NCBI GenBank assembly: GCA_019418605.1
Contig: DYBN01000032.1
Span: 1 to 64,000, forward strand
Reading direction: 5' to 3'
Source: Sutterella sp.
GTDB taxonomy: Bacteria; Pseudomonadota; Gammaproteobacteria; Burkholderiales; Burkholderiaceae_F
DNA length: 64,000 nt
Within the stretch, counting starts at the first letter, position 1. Each line of letters starts with the position of its first letter. The notes under the pieces are model-generated. The model worked only from the letters and a program-made list of their open reading frames with translations. It had not been told where the DNA came from and ran no database searches. The translations under genes were made by a program, and so were the position numbers. Shown here piece after piece: positions 62,131-64,000 of this stretch.

Positions 62131-62787
62131 TCAGCAGCCGGCGGCAAGGTCGTCAACCGTCGCGCAATCAATCCCCGCCTCGTCCCAGAGGGCTTGGAGC
62201 GCGCGCATGTTCTCGGCTCCGGAGTCGATGGCGCGGCACGCGTCCACGACAATCGCCGTGCGAAAGCCCGCATCGGCCGCATCCAGCGCGGTTGCGTTTA
62301 CGCAGTAGTCAAGCGCAAGGCCGCAGACGTAAACATCCTCAATGCCCCTTTCTCTGAGCCAGCCCGCAAGGCCCGTTGAGGCGCCTTTGCCGGCTTCGCG
62401 AAAGCCTGAGTAGCTGTCGCGGCCGGCGTGCGTGCCTTTTCGCAAGATGAGGCAGGCCGCGTCGGCTGCAAGAGCCGCGGCAAACTGCGCGCCCGCCGTT
62501 CCCGCCACGCAGTGCGCGGGCCAGAGCACCTGCGTGCCGTAGGAGAGTTCAATCGTTTCAAACTGCCGGCGGCCGGGGTGGCTTGCCGCAAAACTCACGT
62601 GCGTGGCCGGGTGCCAGTCGGCCGTGAGAACGACAACGTCAAAGCTTGCCATCAGGCGGTTGACGGGCGCGATCACCTCGTCGCCCTCGGGCACGGCCAG
62701 CGCGCCGCCCGGCAGAAAGTCGTTTTGCACGTCGACCACGATCAGGGCCGCCTTGGAAAGATCGGGTTTGCACTTGCCGCTTGTCAT
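62131..62787 (-). CDS. pncA: Nicotinamidase
   Basis: A 218-residue cysteine hydrolase of the isochorismatase superfamily converting nicotinamide to nicotinic acid in NAD salvage. The catalytic triad is visible: Asp in VVDVQNDFLPGGAL (about 19), Lys in LILRKGTHAG (about 116), and Cys in GLALDYCVNATAL (about 163). The metal-site region TADWHPATHVSF (about 55-66) is typical. It is 26 bp downstream of the nitronate-monooxygenase-like gene, so probably in one unit. Confidence 0.92.
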   Translation of the reverse strand: MTSGKCKPDLSKAALIVVDVQNDFLPGGALAVPEGDEVIAPVNRLMASFDVVVLTADWHPATHVSFAASHPGRRQFETIELSYGTQVLWPAHCVAGTAGAQFAAALAADAACLILRKGTHAGRDSYSGFREAGKGASTGLAGWLRERGIEDVYVCGLALDYCVNATALDAADAGFRTAIVVDACRAIDSGAENMRALQALWDEAGIDCATVDDLAAGC

Positions 62788-62813
62788 CCGAAAAAGTCTC
62801 CCAAAAGTCTCCT

Positions 62814-63923
62814 TTATGCAGGATTTTTAAAAAAGTCGCCGCTCCCCAAGAGCGCCTTGAGTTCATCGGCCAAGCGCCCGACAACGGCTGCCGCGGGTCC
62901 CGTGCGCGCAAGCATCGCGCCCTGCCCTGCCGCAATCTCCATCAAGTCCTCGCGCCCGAGGCGTCGCGCCGCCTCAAGGATCGGGCGCATGGCGCAGGCC
63001 TGCTCGGGATAGTCGCCGCAGGCTACGCCCGCCTCCTCAAGCGCAAGCACAAGCCCGTTGACGACAACGCGCGAGAGCCTCCCCTCGAAGGTGCGCACAA
63101 GCCGCGTGCCGGCGTCGGTAAGCCAGGCAAGCTGCTCCTTTGCTTCAGGGGCAAGGGCGCACTCATTGGTTCGCAAAAGCGCGCTGCCCGCCATCACGCC
63201 CGAGGCGCCTGCGGCAAGCGCCGCGGCCCACTGCGCTCCCGAGGCGATGCCGCCCGCGGCGATCACGGGGAGCCCCGTGGCGCGGGCCGCGGGGCCGATC
63301 AAGCTCATCAACCCCACCTGCGAGAGCGCATCGGGCTGCTCGAAATTAAGCCTTGGGCCGCCCGCCTCGACGCCCTGCACAATGATGCCGGCGGCGCCCG
63401 CTGCGCGCTGCACCTTGGCTTCGCGCAGCGTCGTTGCGGCGCCCAGCACCGTCACGCCTTTTTGCTCGAGCTTTTCGGCATAGATTTCCCGCAGGCCCCC
63501 GAAACTCACCACCACGACGGGAACGTCGTGCTCGAGCACCACCTCAAACTGCCCTTCAAAGTCGGGCTCGGGGCTCCAGGCATAGGGCGCTTCAAGCCCC
63601 AGTTCAAGGGCCAGGTCTTCGAGCGCATGCGCGCACTTTTGCGCGGCGGCCAAGCTCTCCTTTGCGCCTTTGACCGGAATGCGAAGGCCGACGGCAAAGG
63701 GCCTCTGCGTTGCCGCCCGCACGCGGGCAATGTCGCGGGCAAGCGTCTCGGGGCTTGAAAAGCCCGCGGCGAGAACGCCGAGGCCTCCTGCGCTCGTTAC
63801 GGCCGCGGCAAGGTCAGGCCCCGCCGCATCGGTCATCGGCGCGTTTAAAAACGGGATGTCCACGCCCAGAAGACTGGCCAGTGCCAGGCTTCTTTTTTGA
63901 AGCGTCTCTACAAATGTCGTCAT
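62814..63923 (-). CDS. Nitronate monooxygenase-like FMN oxidoreductase
   Basis: A 369-residue TIM-barrel flavoprotein of the 2-nitropropane dioxygenase/NAD(P)H-dependent flavin oxidoreductase family. Landmarks are FLNAPMTDAAGPDLAAAVTSAGGLGVL (about 25-51, shown in part), VVVVSFGGL (about 136), GIIVQGVEAGGPRL (about 180), PVIAAGGIASGAQ and GVMAGSALLRTNE. The His usually following EAGGH in true nitronate monooxygenases is absent here (EAGGP), so the reaction is uncertain. The start is at 63923, 77 bp from the window end, where no further gene is seen. Confidence 0.87.
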   Translation of the reverse strand: MTTFVETLQKRSLALASLLGVDIPFLNAPMTDAAGPDLAAAVTSAGGLGVLAAGFSSPETLARDIARVRAATQRPFAVGLRIPVKGAKESLAAAQKCAHALEDLALELGLEAPYAWSPEPDFEGQFEVVLEHDVPVVVVSFGGLREIYAEKLEQKGVTVLGAATTLREAKVQRAAGAAGIIVQGVEAGGPRLNFEQPDALSQVGLMSLIGPAARATGLPVIAAGGIASGAQWAAALAAGASGVMAGSALLRTNECALAPEAKEQLAWLTDAGTRLVRTFEGRLSRVVVNGLVLALEEAGVACGDYPEQACAMRPILEAARRLGREDLMEIAAGQGAMLARTGPAAAVVGRLADELKALLGSGDFFKNPA

Positions 63924-64000
63924 GCGTCAAAAATCGTCGGTTGTTTTGGGCAAGCTTCGCCGGGCCTTGAAGCCGGCAGCCGGCTCCGGGACCCGCGAGC

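Overview
The window reads as chromosome of an anaerobic, gut-type betaproteobacterium. A member of the Burkholderiales family Sutterellaceae (Sutterella, Parasutterella and relatives) fits best. The basis is inference from gene order (dusB-fis-purH, yicC | rph-rdgB-hemW, nadK-recN, mrp | metG), a beta-proteobacterial trimeric porin, GC-rich codon use with many long antisense shadow frames, and a load of periplasmic flavin and molybdenum reductases. No rRNA, tRNA or CRISPR array was seen.

Layout. 1-4.4 kb: 5' end of a radical SAM gene, pyrE, a cytosine-deaminase-like amidohydrolase, apbE (flavin transferase) and an AIM24-family gene. 4.4-8.2 kb: a small mobile island with a transposase-gene relic, an IS1380-like C-terminal fragment, a two-gene Panacea-type toxin-antitoxin candidate and an intact DDE transposase. 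8.3-11.2 kb: an exported FMN-binding protein and a fumarate-reductase-type flavoprotein, divergent from an NTF2-like gene across a palindrome-bearing promoter region. 11.3-30.3 kb: mostly housekeeping (AAA/nuclease protein, glnS with a large insertion, azlCD, ybaK, moaC, bepA-like protease, ferredoxin-NADP reductase, ADP-ribosylglycohydrolase, nadK, recN, asparaginase, mrp, metG).

30.4-38.5 kb is the most unusual region: a porin, a HAL/PAL-fold ammonia-lyase-like protein, a tetraheme cytochrome c and a Tat-exported flavin reductase lie on one strand, divergent from a TetR regulator and followed by a metal-dependent cyclase and a DcuC transporter. The likely logic is that a lyase makes an unsaturated acid in or near the periplasm and the flavoprotein uses it as terminal electron acceptor, fed by the cytochrome. 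The lyase lacks the Ala-Ser-Gly that makes the MIO cofactor, and its signal peptide is out of frame by one base in an A5 run.

38.9-46 kb is housekeeping (erpA, mltA, hemW, rdgB, rph, yicC, scpA). 46.5-56 kb holds a LysR regulator and six co-directional genes: a DMSO-reductase-like catalytic subunit, its ferredoxin subunit, a TorD chaperone, a cytochrome b, then a tetrathionate-reductase-like TtrB/TtrA pair in which only the TtrB-like subunit carries a Tat signal. 56-64 kb: tolB-pal-cpoB, dusB-fis-purH, a nicotinamidase and a nitronate-monooxygenase-like enzyme.

The respiratory genes connect: ApbE could flavinylate the FMN protein, moaC contributes to molybdenum cofactor synthesis, and several enzymes are exported to a periplasm served by the porin and DcuC. 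All functions are assigned by eye from sequence motifs; no database search was run.
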